A DNA stretch of 64,000 bases from Collinsella sp. (GTDB taxonomy: Bacteria; Actinomycetota; Coriobacteriia; Coriobacteriales; Coriobacteriaceae), in assembly GCA_018378775.1 (NCBI GenBank), contig JAGZWV010000001.1:62001-126000 (forward strand), given 5' to 3'. A model generated the notes under the pieces. It was not told the origin of the DNA and ran no database searches. It worked only from the letters and a program-made list of their open reading frames with translations. Shown in pieces: positions 37,911 to 46,818 of this stretch (position 1 is the stretch's first letter; each line of letters opens with the position of its first letter). Both the position numbers and the translations under genes were made by a program.

Positions 37911-39784
37911 GCGCGATCACCCATCAATACATTCTTGGCGTGGAGCGTGGGGCAGATCCCGCAGCCGGTGCACGACGTGCGGGTGCAGTCGGGAGTCGTG
38001 ACGCCCTCGAGCGAGCGACGGTACTCGCGCTCGAGGAAGCCGCGCGTGCAGCCAGGGCTCACGTGCTCCCACGGCAGGCGCCAGTCCAACTCGTAGGGCA
38101 GGTGCACGAGCTCATTGAGGTCGATGCCGTTTTTGGCAGCAGCCTCCTTCCAGTTATCGAGCGAGAAATGCTCTACCCAGGCGTCAAAGCGAGAGCCCGA
38201 GCGCCAAGCATCGATGATGACGGGCGTCATGTCGCGACCGGCGCGGGACAGCGCGGCCTCGATGAGCGAAGTCTCGGCATCGTGGTAATGCACGCGGACG
38301 GCACGGTTGCGAACGCTCGTGATAAGCAGCTTCTGGCGACGCTTGACGTCGTCGTAGTCGAGCTGCGGGCACCACTGGAACGGCGTGGCGGCCTTGGGGA
38401 TAAAGACCGAAACCGAGATGGACACCGAGATCGAGCCGCGACGAGCCTTGGGCACCACGGAACGGCCGAGCTCCAGCACGTGATCGGCCAGATTGGCGAT
38501 GGCCACGATGTCCTCGTCGCGCTCGCCGGGAAGGCCCATCATAAAGTAGAGCTTCATGCGGTTCCAGCCGGCCTCGAAGGCCGCCTTGGCCGCACGGTCC
38601 AGGTCCTCCTCGGTCACGTTCTTGTTAATGATGTCGCGCATGCGCTGGCTGCCGGCCTCGGGCGCGAACGTCAGTCCGCCCTTCTTTTCGCCGGCGACCG
38701 ACTCGGCCATATCCACGCCAAACGAATCCAGGCGCTGCGACGGAATAGACACGCGAATACCCGTATCCTCCAGGCGACGGTTGAGCCTGCCGAGCACGTC
38801 GCGAATGCAGGAGTGGTCGGTCGTGGAGAGCGAGGTCAGCGACACCTCGTCATAGCCAGTCTTTTCCAGACCCTGAATCACCGACGAGACAATCTGGTCG
38901 GCCGAGCGCTCGCGCACCGGGCGATACGTCATGCCAGCCTGGCAAAAACGACAGCCGCGGGCGCAGCCGCGCAGGATCTCGATAGACAGGCGGTCGTGGA
39001 CCAGCTGCGCATAGGGCACGCACGACTGCGACAGCGGATTCGTGGCGCCGAAATCCTCGACGACGCGCTTGTAGACCACGGTCGGCGCATCCTTGCCCTC
39101 ACGCGGCACGGTGTAGCCATGCGGCGAGCAGGGCTCGTCGTGACGAACCTCATAGAGCGACGGCACGTAGTTGCCACCAATGGATGCAAGCTGCTCAACA
39201 ATCTGCGCGCGCGGGACTCCTTCGTCACGCAGGCGGCGATGCAGCTGACAGGTCTCGAGCAGCGATTCCTCGCCCTCACCGATGAGGATGACATCGAAGA
39301 AGGCCGCGTACGGCTCGGGGTTGTACACCGAGGGGCCGCCGGCGATGATGATGGGGTCGTCTTCGCCTCGGTCGGCCGCTAACAGCGGAATGCCAGCGAG
39401 GTCGAGTGCCTCGAGGAAGTTCGTCACCGCCATCTCGTGCGGCACATGCAGACCGACGATATCAAACGAAGCGACCGGCGCTGCACCCTCGAGCGACAGC
39501 AGCGGAATACCCGCCTCGCGCATGGCGTCACCCATATCGGGCCACGGCACATAGCCACGCTCACAGGAGATGCCCTCGGCCTGGTTAAGGATGTTGTAGA
39601 GGATGGCGATGCCCTGGTTGGGCAGACCAACCTCGTACACATCCGGGTAGATCAGGCAGCAACGGTAGTCGGCATCGGCTTTGGAAAGCGTGCCCCACTC
39701 GTGATCGATATAGCGACTCGGCTTCTCGACCTTGGCGAGCAACGGCTCAATTAAATGAAAACAATCTTGGTATGCAACGCGCAA
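37907..39784 (-). CDS. B12-binding radical SAM protein (TIGR03960)
   Basis: Predicted cobalamin-dependent radical SAM enzyme, reaction unknown. Residues about 45-210 are a B12-binding-like Rossmann region (CCLIYPDVYEVGLPNQG, IIAGGPSVYNPEPYA). The radical SAM cluster motif is C274-ARG-C278-RF-C281. The C-terminus has a Cys-rich segment (CTRTSCTGCGICPTLHAKN) that may bind a second cluster. The start is TTG 39784 behind AGGGG. Length 625 aa is normal. The downstream DUF2344 partner overlaps by four bases. Confidence 0.9.
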   Translation of the reverse strand: MRVAYQDCFHLIEPLLAKVEKPSRYIDHEWGTLSKADADYRCCLIYPDVYEVGLPNQGIAILYNILNQAEGISCERGYVPWPDMGDAMREAGIPLLSLEGAAPVASFDIVGLHVPHEMAVTNFLEALDLAGIPLLAADRGEDDPIIIAGGPSVYNPEPYAAFFDVILIGEGEESLLETCQLHRRLRDEGVPRAQIVEQLASIGGNYVPSLYEVRHDEPCSPHGYTVPREGKDAPTVVYKRVVEDFGATNPLSQSCVPYAQLVHDRLSIEILRGCARGCRFCQAGMTYRPVRERSADQIVSSVIQGLEKTGYDEVSLTSLSTTDHSCIRDVLGRLNRRLEDTGIRVSIPSQRLDSFGVDMAESVAGEKKGGLTFAPEAGSQRMRDIINKNVTEEDLDRAAKAAFEAGWNRMKLYFMMGLPGERDEDIVAIANLADHVLELGRSVVPKARRGSISVSISVSVFIPKAATPFQWCPQLDYDDVKRRQKLLITSVRNRAVRVHYHDAETSLIEAALSRAGRDMTPVIIDAWRSGSRFDAWVEHFSLDNWKEAAAKNGIDLNELVHLPYELDWRLPWEHVSPGCTRGFLEREYRRSLEGVTTPDCTRTSCTGCGICPTLHAKNVLMGDRA

Positions 39785-39794
39785 CGGAAAACCC

Positions 39795-40724
39795 CTAAGC
39801 AGCGAGATCTGATGCGTCCTGATAGGACGCCATAGGACGGGTAGCGCCCGCGACCGTGGTCACCAGATCGCGAACGCGGGAGAACGTGGCAGTGACCACC
39901 TCGTTGGCACGGCTGTAGTCGACATCGCGCTCGTAGAGCGAAACGAGCGCACGGCCCATGCCATAGGTGCCCGCGGCAGCAGTGAGCGCCTTGACGGCAA
40001 ACCCAATATGCGGCGTCTGCTTGACGAGCGCGCGGGTGACCGCGCGGATCACAAGACCGCCGGCAAGCACGCCCGCGACCTCGTAGCCGCGCTCGGGCTT
40101 AATGCCGCGTCCAAAGACGGCAGCGAGCTCAAAGAGCATGCCCACCTGCGCCAGCGCCATAACGGGATAATCGGCGCCCGGCAAAAACACCAGCGCACCG
40201 GTCGCCATATTGGTGAGCGCGCACGAGGTGATGATACGGTTGGCCGCCGCGATGCGCATGAAGGCAAAGTTCGCAGCAAAAGCCGTTTCCTTGTCGGTGC
40301 GATCGAGAATCCAGCGGGCAAGCGTCTCGAGCAGATACGTCTTATCGGTTGCCGCTACCACGCCGAGCATGGGCGTGGACTCCTCGATAAACGGCACCTC
40401 CACAGCAGACTCGGCAAGCACGCACACGGGCGCGCCGGCGATCACGAGCTCCTGCACGGCACTCTCCAAGCGGTCGGAACCACACGAGAGCACCAGCACC
40501 ACATCGGTATCGGTCTTTGGAGCAATTCGCTCCTCCCCCAGACGCTCGACGCGCACAATGCCCGAGGTCGTCTGCGGCACAAAGGCGTCACGCACCGTCT
40601 CGGCCAGAAAGCGCGAGGCGGACGAATCCAGATAGACCGAGACGCGCACCGGCGTATCGGAATCCTTCTTAACGGACGCGCCCATCTTAAAAGCGCGGGC
40701 CAGCTTATCTACGGGAATTTTCAT
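39795..40724 (-). CDS. DUF697-like membrane protein of unknown function
   Basis: I do not recognise a function. The 309-aa protein has an N-terminal alpha/beta-looking region (about 25-140, e.g. VRVSVYLDSSASRF, TDVVLVLSCGSDRL, APVCVLAES) that resembles a degenerate nucleotide-binding or receiver-like fold. The C-terminal half (about 155-285) has hydrophobic helices and a pattern like DUF697 (TNMATGALVFLPGADYPVMA, ERGYEVAGVLAGGLVIRAV), a domain often attached to GTPases. ATG 40724 follows GGAGGGG. It is 18 bases after rodA in the rod-shape operon and 10 bases before the radical SAM gene, so it may be co-expressed with cell-shape genes. Confidence 0.6.
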   Translation of the reverse strand: MKIPVDKLARAFKMGASVKKDSDTPVRVSVYLDSSASRFLAETVRDAFVPQTTSGIVRVERLGEERIAPKTDTDVVLVLSCGSDRLESAVQELVIAGAPVCVLAESAVEVPFIEESTPMLGVVAATDKTYLLETLARWILDRTDKETAFAANFAFMRIAAANRIITSCALTNMATGALVFLPGADYPVMALAQVGMLFELAAVFGRGIKPERGYEVAGVLAGGLVIRAVTRALVKQTPHIGFAVKALTAAAGTYGMGRALVSLYERDVDYSRANEVVTATFSRVRDLVTTVAGATRPMASYQDASDLAA

Positions 40725-40742
40725 AGCAAACCCCTCCAGCGG

Positions 40743-41969
40743 TTACGCGGCGCCCGAACGATGCCGCCATATGGATTGTACGATACCCACCGTCAGCAGC
40801 TGAATCATCATCGAAGACGAACCGAAGCTAATAAACGGTAGCGGAATACCGGTAATCGGCATCATGCCGATGCACATGCCGATGTTTTCGAAAGTCTGAA
40901 ACGCCCACATGCCAACGATGCCCACACACGAAAGACGCAAAAACAGCGACTCACACTTAAAGGCGACGCGAATCGTCGAAAAGATCAGCAGCACGTAGAG
41001 GCACAGGAGCAAAAAGGAACCACAAAAGCCAAAGGTCTCGGACAGGAAGGCGAAGACGAAGTCGGTGTGGAACTCAGGCAGAAAGCCGCCGGCCGACTGC
41101 GTCGCATGGCCCAAACCCTTACCAAAGAAGCCGCCCGAGCCAACGGCGATAAGCGACTGCTGCAGGTTGTATGCATCATCCGAATCGGCATTATCGGGGT
41201 CGATAAAGACCGTCAGACGGTTCATCTGATACTGCTTGATGAGTACATCGTGGCCGAGCAACGAATCAAGGACCGAATCGAGCGCCAGGACAAGGGCCAC
41301 CAGGCCCACGAGCAGGGCCAGGGTCGACAGCACCCATTCGCGGCGTGCACCGCTCATACAAATGACGATGGCGCCCGAAACCAGCACGACCAGGCCCGAG
41401 CCCAGGTCGCCCATGGCAACGACGGCCAAAAACGGAATGGACAGCATGCCGCAGAGCTTGACGTAGTCGCGAACGGTATCGATGCGACCGTTATACTGCG
41501 AGCCAAGCGTAGCAATAAAGAAGATGGTGATGAGCTTGGCAAGCTCAACCGGCTGGAATGTCAAGCCGATACCGGGAATCTTGATCCAGCCCGTCATGCC
41601 CAGACCGCCCGTATAGGACAGACCCGGAATCTTGGGCGAGAAGATCACGATCAGGTCGATGACGAGCAACGCCGTCGAGAAATTGGAAATACCGCGCAGG
41701 TCGGTACGCCAGACCAGCACCGCCAGCACCGCCCCGATGCCAATTCCCAGAAGATGGCGTGAAAACGATGCATCGGCCTTAAACTGCGAAGCCGACCAGA
41801 TAATGATGGCACCGTAGGCGACGAGCGCCACAGTAGCCACGAGCACACCGATATGCACCTTTTGGCGAAACGTGCCGCGCGAGGCCGAAAGTTGCTTGTT
41901 GACGCGGTCCAGGCTGCTGCGAGAGCCGGTCTTGGTTGAACGGAACAGATCCGCCGGAGAAAAATCCAT
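40743..41969 (-). CDS. rodA: RodA peptidoglycan glycosyltransferase (SEDS family)
   Basis: Polytopic membrane polymerase that makes glycan strands during elongation with PBP2. The 408 aa have about ten membrane segments and the C-terminal SEDS block GMMPITGIPLPFISFGSSS; VFAFLSETFGFCG is also typical. A 30-residue basic cytosolic N-terminus precedes the first helix. ATG 41969 follows GGAGG. It lies 9 bases downstream of mrdA. Confidence 0.96.
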   Translation of the reverse strand: MDFSPADLFRSTKTGSRSSLDRVNKQLSASRGTFRQKVHIGVLVATVALVAYGAIIIWSASQFKADASFSRHLLGIGIGAVLAVLVWRTDLRGISNFSTALLVIDLIVIFSPKIPGLSYTGGLGMTGWIKIPGIGLTFQPVELAKLITIFFIATLGSQYNGRIDTVRDYVKLCGMLSIPFLAVVAMGDLGSGLVVLVSGAIVICMSGARREWVLSTLALLVGLVALVLALDSVLDSLLGHDVLIKQYQMNRLTVFIDPDNADSDDAYNLQQSLIAVGSGGFFGKGLGHATQSAGGFLPEFHTDFVFAFLSETFGFCGSFLLLCLYVLLIFSTIRVAFKCESLFLRLSCVGIVGMWAFQTFENIGMCIGMMPITGIPLPFISFGSSSMMIQLLTVGIVQSIWRHRSGAA

Positions 41970-41978
41970 CGCAACCTC

Positions 41979-44048
41979 CTATCGAACCGAAGAATCGCCC
42001 GAGGCCGAAGAGGTATCGGGCTCGTCATAAATCACGCCGAGCACGTCGCGCACGACATGCATCGCGGTATCTGAGCCGCCGCCGCCCTGCTCCAGGACAG
42101 TAGCGATAACATACTTGGGGTCATCGGCCGGTGCATAGGCGCAGAACCAAGCGTATTCGTCCTCGCCGCTTTTCTCGCCCGTGCCCGACTTGCCGTATAC
42201 CTGCGGCGTCAAGGTGCCAAAGTGAGCCGCCAGGGACGTCGATGCCGTGTAAATCACGTCGTGCATGCCGTTGCGAACAAGAGCCAAATCCGAATCACTG
42301 TTGATCTTGGCCTCCAGGCGCTTCTTCTTGCCCTTGCCGTTGTACTTATAGGCATCGCCGTCGCCATCGCGCGACACGGCAGACAAAAACACGTGGGGCA
42401 CGTACTGTTTGCCGCCGTTGGCAAGACCCATATAGGCGCACGCCATCTGCAGGGGCGTCACCAGGATGTCGCCCTGGCCGATGGCAATGTTAGTCATATC
42501 ACCGGCATTCCACTTGCGGTCCTCGGCAGAGGCGTCGGTGAAGTACGACTCTTTCCACTCGGCATCGGGAATACGGCCCGCGCCCTCACTCGGCAGATCG
42601 ATACCGCAGGTCTTGCCTAGACCCCAGCGACGAAAGACCTCCTGCAGGCCCTCGGAATGTTTCTCGTCATAAAAGAACGCCTTGCCCATGTCGTAGAAGA
42701 CGGGGTCGCACGAGTTGGCGATACCCGACTGCAGCGTCATGGTGCCGTGGCCGGAATGCAGCCAGCAGTACTTGCCCCACGACTTGCCCAGACCCGTCCA
42801 ATAGCCCGTGCAGTTGGTCGTCTGCCCCGACGTGTAGGTTCCAAACTCAAGACCGGCCAGTGCCGAGAGCGGCTTGATGGTCGAAGCCGACATGTACTGT
42901 CCGCTAATGGCGCGGTTGAGCAGCGGGTGCGAACCCTTGTCATCATTGAGCTCGGTCCACACGTCATTTGAGACGCCGCCGATAAAGACGGACGGATCGA
43001 ACTTGGGCTCGCTCGCCATGCCCAGGATCTCGCCATTGTTGGGATCGAGACACACCACAGCGCCGTTGCCGGCATTGCTGTAGCCAGTGGTCTTGGCAAG
43101 CTCGATAGCGCTCGCCAGCGCCGTCTCACAGGCCTGTTGGATCTTAAGGTCGAGCGTGAGCTTAATGTCGGAGCCGGCCTTCGCGGGCACGGCGCCGGCC
43201 TGACCGGTCACATTGCCTGAGGCATCGACCTTGACGGTCTGCTCGCCACGAATACCCTGCAGCAGGTTTTCGTAGTAGCTCTCAACGCCCGCCTGGCCAA
43301 CGATATCGCCCGACTGGTACGTAATCTTGCCAGCAGAAGCATCTTCATCGCCAGAGGTTTTCTTATTCTGGGCCTCGAGCTGCTCGGAGGTAATGGTGCC
43401 GGTATAGCCCAAGATATGGCATGCCGTCTCGCCATATGGATACTGGCGCTCGGTACGCTCGGCAATCTTGACGCCCGGGAACTCGCCGGCATGCTCCTGA
43501 ATATAGGCAACCGTAGAGCGACGGACGTCCGTCGCGATGGTATGCAGGCTCTGGGCGCCCTCTGTATTGTCCTGGATATTGCGCAGAACCGCCACGTAGG
43601 GCATACCGAGCACGTTGGCAAGATGGCGAACCAGAACCTCATCCTCGGCAAGGTCGCGGTAGGCCACGACAGCAAGTGAGGGACGGTTCTGGACAAGCGC
43701 CACGCCATTGCGGTCGAGGATGCGGCCGCGCACAGCGGGAGTGGTAACGGTGCGAGTCTGATTACTATTAGCCTGCTTCTCGTAATAGTCCGACGAGACC
43801 ATCTGCATGCCCCACAGCTTGACGGCAAGCGCCGCAAACATCGCGCCCACACCCGTGGTGAGGATGGAAAAGCGGCCCTTAAAGGCGGTCGACGCGGTAT
43901 TGCCCTCGCCCTCGGTGGCGCGCGGGGCCGTTCCATGCTGCGTATCGTAGGTAAAACGGGAATCGCCACGACGCATGATGACCAGCGCGACCACGATGGC
44001 CACAACCAGCACGATACCGGCGATAATAACCGTCATCTGGGAAGACAT
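41979..44048 (-). CDS. mrdA: Penicillin-binding protein 2 (elongasome transpeptidase)
   Basis: Class B PBP that cross-links peptidoglycan with RodA. Transpeptidase motifs are Ser389-T-I-K392 (MSASTIKPLSALAG), the SxN-equivalent IANSCDPVFYD and KSGTGEKSG. The dimerisation domain (GRILDRNGVALVQNRPS) is present. Unusually, two hydrophobic segments occur at the N-terminus: residues 6-25, and the expected anchor at about 57-80 (FSILTTGVGAMFAALAVKLW). ATG 44048 follows GGGGAGG. 689 aa. Confidence 0.95.
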   Translation of the reverse strand: MSSQMTVIIAGIVLVVAIVVALVIMRRGDSRFTYDTQHGTAPRATEGEGNTASTAFKGRFSILTTGVGAMFAALAVKLWGMQMVSSDYYEKQANSNQTRTVTTPAVRGRILDRNGVALVQNRPSLAVVAYRDLAEDEVLVRHLANVLGMPYVAVLRNIQDNTEGAQSLHTIATDVRRSTVAYIQEHAGEFPGVKIAERTERQYPYGETACHILGYTGTITSEQLEAQNKKTSGDEDASAGKITYQSGDIVGQAGVESYYENLLQGIRGEQTVKVDASGNVTGQAGAVPAKAGSDIKLTLDLKIQQACETALASAIELAKTTGYSNAGNGAVVCLDPNNGEILGMASEPKFDPSVFIGGVSNDVWTELNDDKGSHPLLNRAISGQYMSASTIKPLSALAGLEFGTYTSGQTTNCTGYWTGLGKSWGKYCWLHSGHGTMTLQSGIANSCDPVFYDMGKAFFYDEKHSEGLQEVFRRWGLGKTCGIDLPSEGAGRIPDAEWKESYFTDASAEDRKWNAGDMTNIAIGQGDILVTPLQMACAYMGLANGGKQYVPHVFLSAVSRDGDGDAYKYNGKGKKKRLEAKINSDSDLALVRNGMHDVIYTASTSLAAHFGTLTPQVYGKSGTGEKSGEDEYAWFCAYAPADDPKYVIATVLEQGGGGSDTAMHVVRDVLGVIYDEPDTSSASGDSSVR

Positions 44049-44061
44049 CTACGGGCCTCCC

Positions 44062-44634
44062 CTATTTGAGCTTGCGGGTCTTGGGCTTAAAGCGCATACC
44101 CGCCTGGCGTCCGCCACGTGCGGAGAATCCATAGCCGGACTGCGGCACAACGCCGGACATCAAAAACGGAATGGCAACCAGACCCGTCAGGATCGAGGAC
44201 GGCAGCGCATGGCCGAAGATCGCCACAACAAAGCTCGTCTCTAAACCCATAAACAGCAAGATGATGCTGTAAATCACATTAATGACGAGCGCAAAGGCGC
44301 CCACAGTGACGCCGCGCGCACTCGGGGTACCGCCCGTCTGACCGACGGCGCTGTGCACCAGGGCAAAAGAACCCACGGTCAGCAGGAGCGACATAACGCC
44401 CACCGGCACGGCAGCGGACAGGTCATAGAACAAGCCGCTGCAAAAACCGCACACGACGGCACGGGTCGGGTCGCCCGAGAACACGCTTAGGCACACCAGG
44501 ATAATCATGAAGTTGACGCGACCGCCCGCAATGGAGATCTGCGGTGCCAGGCCTGCCTGCAGCAGCACGCACACAATGGCGGCGATTACAAACGTGCGGG
44601 AGCTCATCCCCTGCTCGTGTAGATCCATGGACAT
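44062..44634 (-). CDS. mreD: Rod-shape-determining protein MreD
   Basis: Small integral membrane partner of MreC. The 190 aa have five or six hydrophobic helices and the family pattern GRVNFMIILVCLSVFSGDPTRA..FCSGLFYDLSAAVPVG, with a basic C-terminal tail. Sequence similarity in this family is low, so the assignment leans on position between mreC and mrdA. Two in-frame ATGs (44634, 44628) are possible starts. Confidence 0.9.
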   Translation of the reverse strand: MSMDLHEQGMSSRTFVIAAIVCVLLQAGLAPQISIAGGRVNFMIILVCLSVFSGDPTRAVVCGFCSGLFYDLSAAVPVGVMSLLLTVGSFALVHSAVGQTGGTPSARGVTVGAFALVINVIYSIILLFMGLETSFVVAIFGHALPSSILTGLVAIPFLMSGVVPQSGYGFSARGGRQAGMRFKPKTRKLK

Positions 44635-44639
44635 GCCCC

Positions 44640-45638
44640 CTATTCGCTCGAGCCGGAATCGGTCGTCTCGGACGTGTCGGAACTGTCATCCGAGCTCTCG
44701 TCCTTCGTCTTGGTCGCAGCATCGCGCGACATTCCCTGCGGCGTGCTGTTGGCCGTGCTCACGTCCTCATCCGAGGCCGACTGTTCATCGGTCAGCGAGG
44801 TGATGACCAGCACTTCCTCGTTGTTCTCGGCCGTGGTCTGGGCGCGCACCACAATGGTGTAGTACACGTCGTTTGCCGATTTCTCGACCGACGAGACGGT
44901 GCCGAGCGGTAGACCCTTGGGGAACACGCCGCCAATGCCCGAGGTCACGATGATGTCGCCAACCTTAACATCGGAGTCGACGCTCACGTACTCAAGACGC
45001 AGCGTGCCGTCAGCCTGACCCTGCAGCATGCCTTGGGCGCGCGTGTCCTGCACCATAGCGGACACGCCCGAGTTCTCGTCGCCAATCAGGCGCACGGTGG
45101 ATGTCTTGGCCGAGACTTCGATGATCTGGCCGATAACACCGGCCGAACTCGTCACGGGCATGTTGATGGTAAGGCCGTCGGCAGAGCCCTTGTCGATGGT
45201 GACGGTCGAGGTCCAGGCATCGCCCGAGGCACCAACAATACGAGCTGCGGTCGATTTGAGGTTATAGGTCGACTGCAGGCCGACCAGCCCCTCCAGACGC
45301 TCGGCGGTCTTTTGAGCCTCGGAGAGCTCAGCAACCTTAGAGGTCAGCTCCTCGTTTTGCTTCTTAAGCTCATCAAGCGTGTCCTGCGACGCCGTAAGGT
45401 TAGAGAACACGTTGCCGATCGCATTGAAGGGAGCCGCCACAGCCGAGCCCACAAAGCGCACCGGCGAGGTAATCGTCGTTACGCCCGAACGCACGGCATG
45501 AATCGGCCCTGCCTCGCCCTCGCGGATGTAAAACGTGAGCAGCAACACCGAAATCAGGCTGAAAACAATCAACGGGCGCATACCCGTTGATTGTCGCTTG
45601 GTATTCAGATTTGTGGAGAAACCCGAAGATCGTGCCAA
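44640..45638 (-). CDS. mreC: Rod-shape-determining protein MreC
   Basis: Single-pass membrane protein that assembles outside the cell and activates PBP2. The 332 aa contain an N-terminal basic tail, one membrane helix (about 21-40, PLIVFSLISVLLLTFYI), a coiled coil (about 85-115, DELKKQNEELTSKVAELSEA) and the beta domain (ARIVGASGDAWTSTVTIDKG, VGDIIVTSGIGGVFPKGLPLG). The tail is Ser/Asp/Glu-rich and probably disordered. The start is TTG 45638 behind AAAGGTGG. Confidence 0.95.
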   Translation of the reverse strand: MARSSGFSTNLNTKRQSTGMRPLIVFSLISVLLLTFYIREGEAGPIHAVRSGVTTITSPVRFVGSAVAAPFNAIGNVFSNLTASQDTLDELKKQNEELTSKVAELSEAQKTAERLEGLVGLQSTYNLKSTAARIVGASGDAWTSTVTIDKGSADGLTINMPVTSSAGVIGQIIEVSAKTSTVRLIGDENSGVSAMVQDTRAQGMLQGQADGTLRLEYVSVDSDVKVGDIIVTSGIGGVFPKGLPLGTVSSVEKSANDVYYTIVVRAQTTAENNEEVLVITSLTDEQSASDEDVSTANSTPQGMSRDAATKTKDESSDDSSDTSETTDSGSSE

Positions 45639-45659
45639 ATGGAATCCACCTTTTGGAAA

Positions 45660-46703
45660 TTAAGCATTGGTCTGGACGAAGCCGCCATCAAACGCATTGG
45701 CCTCGAGCACGCGGGCACAGCCGTTAACAACGTTATCGAGCGCCGTGGGGCTGACGTTGACCGAAACGCCGGTCTCATCGCGCAGGCGCACGTCGAGACC
45801 GCGCAGCAGCGCGCCGCCACCGGTCAGCAAAATGCCGTAGTACATAAGGTCCGAGGCGAGATCGGGAGGCGTAGCGTCGAGTGCGTCCTTGACGGCCTTG
45901 GCCATCTCGTCAAGCGGCTTGTTGAGTGCGCGACGAATCTCCTCGCTCTCGATGCGCACGGTCTTGGGCAGACCGGTGATCACGTCGCGGCCGTTGACCT
46001 CGACATCGAGCTCGTCCTTGAGCGGCACGGCGGAGCCGACCTTGATCTTGATGTCCTCTGCCGTACGCTCGCCGATGGCAAGGTTGTAGGCATCACGAAC
46101 GTGCGTGAGGATGGCCTGATCGAACTCGTCGCCTGCAATACGGATGGACTGCGAGACGACGATGCCGCCCATAGCGATAACGGCAACCTCGGTGGTACCG
46201 CCACCGATGTCGATGACCATGGAGCCGGTGGGCTCCTCGACGGGCAGGTCGGCGCCGATAGCGGCAGCCATGGGCTCCTCGATCAGATAGGCCTGGCGAG
46301 CGCCAGCCTGGATCGTGGCCTCAAAGACAGCACGCTTCTCGACCGACGTGACGCCGGAGGGAACGCAGACGACAACGCGCGGACGCGGGGTCCACGGATA
46401 GCGCTTCTCGGACGCCTTATCGATAAAGTAGCGAAGCATGGCCTCGGTAACATCGAAGTCGGCGATGACGCCGTCCTTCAGGGGACGAACGGCCACGATG
46501 TTGCCGGGCGTACGGCCGAGCATGCGCTTTGCCTCGATACCGACCGCCAGGATGCGCTCGTCGTTCTTGTCGATGGCGACAACAGAGGGCTCGCGAATGA
46601 CGATGCCCTTGCCGCGCACGGAGACAAGCGTATTTGCGGTGCCGAGGTCGATGGCAAGATCGCCCGCATAGCTACCGAAGAACATATCCATCAAAGAAAA
46701 CAA
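45660..46703 (-). CDS. mreB: Actin-like rod-shape protein MreB
   Basis: Cytoplasmic ATPase that forms membrane filaments and directs lateral wall synthesis. The 347 aa show the actin-fold motifs LAIDLGTANTLVSV (phosphate 1), MVIDIGGGTTEVAV (phosphate 2) and LTGGGALLRGLD (adenosine). The start is drawn at TTG 46703 because AGGAG lies five bases before it; ATG 46691 is an alternative with long spacing. First gene of mreBCD-mrdA-rodA. Confidence 0.97.
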   Translation of the reverse strand: MFSLMDMFFGSYAGDLAIDLGTANTLVSVRGKGIVIREPSVVAIDKNDERILAVGIEAKRMLGRTPGNIVAVRPLKDGVIADFDVTEAMLRYFIDKASEKRYPWTPRPRVVVCVPSGVTSVEKRAVFEATIQAGARQAYLIEEPMAAAIGADLPVEEPTGSMVIDIGGGTTEVAVIAMGGIVVSQSIRIAGDEFDQAILTHVRDAYNLAIGERTAEDIKIKVGSAVPLKDELDVEVNGRDVITGLPKTVRIESEEIRRALNKPLDEMAKAVKDALDATPPDLASDLMYYGILLTGGGALLRGLDVRLRDETGVSVNVSPTALDNVVNGCARVLEANAFDGGFVQTNA

Positions 46704-46763
46704 CGCAACTCCTGATGTGTTGGATGATTGCTGGAAAACTACTAGCTCATCATACTAACGCAA

Positions 46764-46796
46764 GCCCGGCACCTCACTTGCGGTGAAGCGCCGGGC
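46764..46796 (-). terminator. Hairpin between TPR gene and mreB
   Basis: GCCCGGC and GCCGGGC form a stem with CACC/GGTG pairing inside; it lies 25-55 bases beyond the TPR gene stop. The U-tract is weak (GGGCTTGCGTTA), so it may only be a partial terminator. Confidence 0.45.
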
Positions 46797-46818
46797 AAAG
46801 CTAAATCCCATAAGGTCA

